NCBI GenBank assembly: GCA_019310865.1
Contig: JAFDDL010000046.1
Coordinates: forward strand, 1-8,200
Direction of reading: 5' to 3'
Source of the DNA: Deltaproteobacteria bacterium
GTDB taxonomy: Bacteria > Desulfobacterota > Desulfobacteria > Desulfobacterales > JAFDDL01
Length of the DNA: 8,200 nucleotides
Below are positions 5,818-8,200 of this stretch, one piece after another; the first letter of the stretch is position 1, and each line of letters starts with the position of its first letter. Both the position numbers and the translations under genes were made by a program. Below the pieces are notes generated by a model. That model was not told the origin of the DNA. It searched no databases and saw only the letters and a list, made by a program, of their open reading frames with translations.

Positions 5818-7743
5818 GTGGATAGTTTTCTGAAAACACCTGGAGCCGATTGGTACAAGCAGCGCGTTGTTGGAGCGATGTTCATCGCTGTTGCGGCATT
5901 TGTGATATTGCTGGGCCGCTTGCTTTATCTTCAGGTTATCCAGGGCGCCTCGCTACGCAAACTTTCCGAGACCAACTCCATTCGCCTGCATCATGTTGCG
6001 CCGACCCGGGGATTGATTTTCGATCGCAGCGGCAAACTGTTGGTGGACAACCGACCGGCATTCGAGTTGAATGTTATTTTGAAAGACGCCAAACCGGTTG
6101 AAAAAACCATTGAGAACCTGGCGCATTATATAGATGTGCCTGCCGAAACCCTTTTGGAAAAAATAGAGCAGAGCAAACCAGTCGCCTCATACAAACCCAT
6201 CGCCCTCAAGCATGATATCGGCCGTGATACGCTGGCCGTGGTTGCGGCGCATAGTTACGAGCTTCCCGGTATAACCATTGATGTCAAACCCATGCGCCAT
6301 TATATCGAAAATCAACGCGCCAGCCATCTTATCGGATATTTGAGCGAAATCAACGCCGATGAGCTCGCATCGGGCCGGTATAAGGATCGGCGCGCCGGGG
6401 ATTATATCGGTAAATCCGGTGTTGAAAAGCGATACGAGACCTATTTGAAAGGCGAGCGGGGCGGGCGCCAGGTGGAGGTGAACGCTGTCGGCCAGGTGGT
6501 GCGCGTGCTCAAGACGGTTCCGGCGACACCGGGGCATAACGTTTTCCTGACCATCGACGATCGGGTTCAACAGACCGCTGAAACCTTGCTTGACGGAAAG
6601 GCGGGTGCTGTGGTTGCCATTGCCGTTGAAACCGGAGAAGTCCTGGCGCTGGCCAGCGCGCCGGCATACGATCCCAATGCCTTTGTTTGTGGCATGAGTC
6701 AGGACGAGTGGCAGGCGCTTATCGAAAATCCATACAAACCCCTCGATAATAAAGCCGTCAATGGTGAATACCCACCGGCATCGGTTTACAAACTCATCAC
6801 GTCCATGGCGGGCCTGGAAGAGGGAGTCATCGATGAGACCACACAGGTGTTCTGCCCGGGGTTCTATACATTGGGGAACCGAGTGTTTCGGTGCTGGAAA
6901 AAATACGGTCATGGCCATGTCGGCTTGATCAAAGCCATTGCCGAGTCGTGTGATGTCTATTTTTACCAGTTGGGCCGGCAGCTTGGTGTGGACCGAATCG
7001 CCTGGTATGCATCGGCTTGCGGATTCGGCAACATCACCGGGATCGATTTTGACCATGAACCCACCGGGCTCATTCCCACGGTCGCCTGGAAAAAAAGACG
7101 CTTTGGCCAACCCTGGTACGGTGGCGAAACCCTGGCCATTGCTATCGGGCAAGGGTATAATCTTGTTACGCCCCTTCAAGCGGCCGTGGTGACCGCAGCC
7201 CTGGCAAACGGCGGAACCCGACTCCGGCCGCAGATCGTACAGGCCATCCGTTCGGCAGAAGGCGAAACGCTTTTTCAAAGCCGGCCCAAACCGCTGGGGG
7301 CACTGCCCGTGAGCGCCGCGAACCTGGAATTGATCCGGAAGGGGATGTACGAGGTGGTCCAGGGGGCCTCGGGGACGGCACGGATTGCGCGTCTGAAGGA
7401 TATTGACATCAGCGGTAAAACCGGTACCGCTCAGGTGGTGAGCCTGAAGAGAGATGAATCCGATGATGACGACGCGGAAACGCCGGAACATTTAAAAGAC
7501 CATGCCTGGTTCGTGGCATTTGCGCCTTCGGACGCACCCCGGATCGCTGTGGCCGTCATGGTGGAGCACGGCGAACATGGTTCCAGCGCGGCGGCGCCCA
7601 TTGCCCGGGATGTAATCCAGGCCTATTTGGTACATGACCGGGAAAGCGAGACACTTAATGATAATAAGGACGCATCGGTACGGGGTAATCCGCCGGAAAG
7701 CCCGGCGGGGGCGGCCGATGATGAGGTGATGCCAAATGTTTGA
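5818..7743 (+). CDS. mrdA: Penicillin-binding protein 2 (elongasome transpeptidase)
   Basis: Class B penicillin-binding protein that cross-links lateral-wall peptidoglycan together with RodA. It has 641 residues. A short cytoplasmic start is followed by one membrane anchor (about 17-40). The dimerisation/pedestal domain contains RGLIFDRSGKLLVDNRP (64-80) and GKSGVEKRYETYLKGERG (198-215). The transpeptidase domain follows, with SVYK (322-325, nucleophile Ser322), SCD (377-379) as the SxN-type motif, and KTGTA (534-538). An acidic stretch DESDDDDAE (546-554) lies in the loop after KTG, and a polar tail follows about residue 605. GTG 5818 is the most upstream start available in this frame, because an in-frame TGA sits at 5800-5802. 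MDSFLK... with WYK before the anchor looks like a normal family N-terminus. The ribosome site is poor (GGTGA touches the start). It overlaps rodA by 8 bases. Confidence 0.96.
   Translation: MDSFLKTPGADWYKQRVVGAMFIAVAAFVILLGRLLYLQVIQGASLRKLSETNSIRLHHVAPTRGLIFDRSGKLLVDNRPAFELNVILKDAKPVEKTIENLAHYIDVPAETLLEKIEQSKPVASYKPIALKHDIGRDTLAVVAAHSYELPGITIDVKPMRHYIENQRASHLIGYLSEINADELASGRYKDRRAGDYIGKSGVEKRYETYLKGERGGRQVEVNAVGQVVRVLKTVPATPGHNVFLTIDDRVQQTAETLLDGKAGAVVAIAVETGEVLALASAPAYDPNAFVCGMSQDEWQALIENPYKPLDNKAVNGEYPPASVYKLITSMAGLEEGVIDETTQVFCPGFYTLGNRVFRCWKKYGHGHVGLIKAIAESCDVYFYQLGRQLGVDRIAWYASACGFGNITGIDFDHEPTGLIPTVAWKKRRFGQPWYGGETLAIAIGQGYNLVTPLQAAVVTAALANGGTRLRPQIVQAIRSAEGETLFQSRPKPLGALPVSAANLELIRKGMYEVVQGASGTARIARLKDIDISGKTGTAQVVSLKRDESDDDDAETPEHLKDHAWFVAFAPSDAPRIAVAVMVEHGEHGSSAAAPIARDVIQAYLVHDRESETLNDNKDASVRGNPPESPAGAADDEVMPNV
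7723..7730 (+). promoter_or_regulatory. Ribosome binding site of rodA inside mrdA
   Basis: GAGGTGAT lies in the last codons of mrdA, 5 bases before ATG 7736, and complements the 16S 3' end without interruption. It fixes the rodA start and should give rodA initiation of its own besides coupling to mrdA. It is far stronger than the site in front of mrdA. Confidence 0.75.
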
Positions 7744-8200
7744 CAGACGCCTGGTGCAAAATTTTGATTGGGGACTGTTGGGCTTGATCTTTGCCCTGGC
7801 CGGTGTCGGGCTTGTGGCGCTATATAGTGCAGTGAACGCCGGTGCGGCCTCTCATGAAAGCGCCCTGTTTACCAAGCAGATGATTTGGTACGCAGTCGGC
7901 TTCGGGGTCATGACGGTTTGTTTTCTGGTGAATTATAAAGCCCTTGATAAGCTCGGTCCGGCCATTTACGTGACCACCCTGATTCTCCTGGTAGCGGTTT
8001 TGTTCTTCGGAAAGATGGGCGGTGGTGCCCGGCGCTGGTTGATGTTGGGACCGATTTCCATTCAACCTTCCGAAATTGCCAAACTGACCATCATTATCAC
8101 CCTGGCCCTTTATTATGCCAAGGTGCCCACGGCCGCCGGCTACACCCTGCGCGAGCTCATAAAACCGGTGGCGCTGGTCGCAGTGCCCTTTATCCTGATC
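7736..8200 (+). CDS. rodA: RodA, SEDS peptidoglycan glycosyltransferase (N-terminal part)
   Basis: Polytopic membrane glycosyltransferase of the SEDS family that polymerises lipid II for the lateral wall in complex with PBP2. The first 155 residues are visible; the frame is open at the window end, so the gene is cut by the edge and is not broken. The N-terminus MFDRRLVQNFDWGLLGLI leads into the first membrane helix. Further hydrophobic segments follow near 45-64 (WYAVGFGVMTVCFLV) and 75-95 (IYVTTLILLVAVLFF). The SEDS signature GGGARRWLMLGPISIQPSEIAKL is at about 98-120. The start overlaps the mrdA stop by 8 bases and has an excellent ribosome site. The mrdA-rodA order matches the usual shape operon. 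Confidence 0.96.
   Translation, partial: MFDRRLVQNFDWGLLGLIFALAGVGLVALYSAVNAGAASHESALFTKQMIWYAVGFGVMTVCFLVNYKALDKLGPAIYVTTLILLVAVLFFGKMGGGARRWLMLGPISIQPSEIAKLTIIITLALYYAKVPTAAGYTLRELIKPVALVAVPFILI

Noticed and set aside
5600..5833. Open + strand frame between mreD and mrdA (ATG 5630, overlapping the mreD stop)
   Set aside because: The frame runs through the palindromic element and past the mrdA start. It has no recognisable domain and is better explained as chance openness in a repeat, though the ATGA overlap is noted.
6187..7491. Long minus-strand open frame of 434 codons
   Set aside because: It lies wholly inside mrdA, whose product has all PBP2 motifs. The antisense product is Arg/His/Pro/Gly-rich with no domain, a typical shadow in GC-rich DNA.

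Overview
The window suggests a Gram-negative bacterium with an elongasome-based rod shape, most likely a sulfate-reducing Desulfobacterota (Desulfobacteraceae/Desulfosarcinaceae type). That placement is an inference from gene order and protein flavour, not from a search. Most of the window (about 956-8200) is GC-rich core chromosome. The first ~900 bases are visibly AT-rich: hand counts give 18/60 G+C for bases 1-60 and 41/60 for bases 3601-3660. This left part carries only unrecognised small genes and repeats.

Layout. Bases 1-611 hold the 3' end of an unknown gene with an acidic tail, a 140-residue gene of unknown function, and a possible 32-residue gene, all on + and closely spaced. Bases 612-900 hold no convincing gene. 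They contain three copies of a ~22-bp GGGACTA-type repeat, two of which form a perfect 24-bp hairpin (834-885). A tRNA-Pro(GGG) gene with encoded CCA lies on the minus strand (956-1032), with a strong terminator downstream (903-935) and a TTGACA promoter upstream (1046-1074). Its 3' end faces the AT-rich side, the usual geometry of a genomic island integrated at a tRNA gene.

From 1061 on, all genes run on +. First comes an S66-family LD-carboxypeptidase (ldcA), then a cytoplasmic serine hydrolase of the class C beta-lactamase/AmiE fold. These two look like a muropeptide-processing pair. After an 85-base gap comes the shape operon: mreB, mreC, mreD, mrdA (PBP2), and rodA (cut by the window end). 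mreC/mreD and mrdA/rodA overlap. The cluster therefore joins cytoplasmic peptidoglycan recycling with the machinery that inserts lateral-wall peptidoglycan: MreBCD as scaffold, RodA as glycosyltransferase, PBP2 as transpeptidase.

The most unusual sequence in the core region is a 161-bp palindromic element (5631-5791) between mreD and mrdA. It has 19-bp near-perfect terminal inverted repeats and an inner 11-bp perfect inverted repeat. Its first three bases are the stop codon of mreD. It looks like a MITE or intergenic palindromic repeat sitting inside an essential operon. I see no CRISPR array, transposase or complete phage gene, and no clear new multi-gene system.
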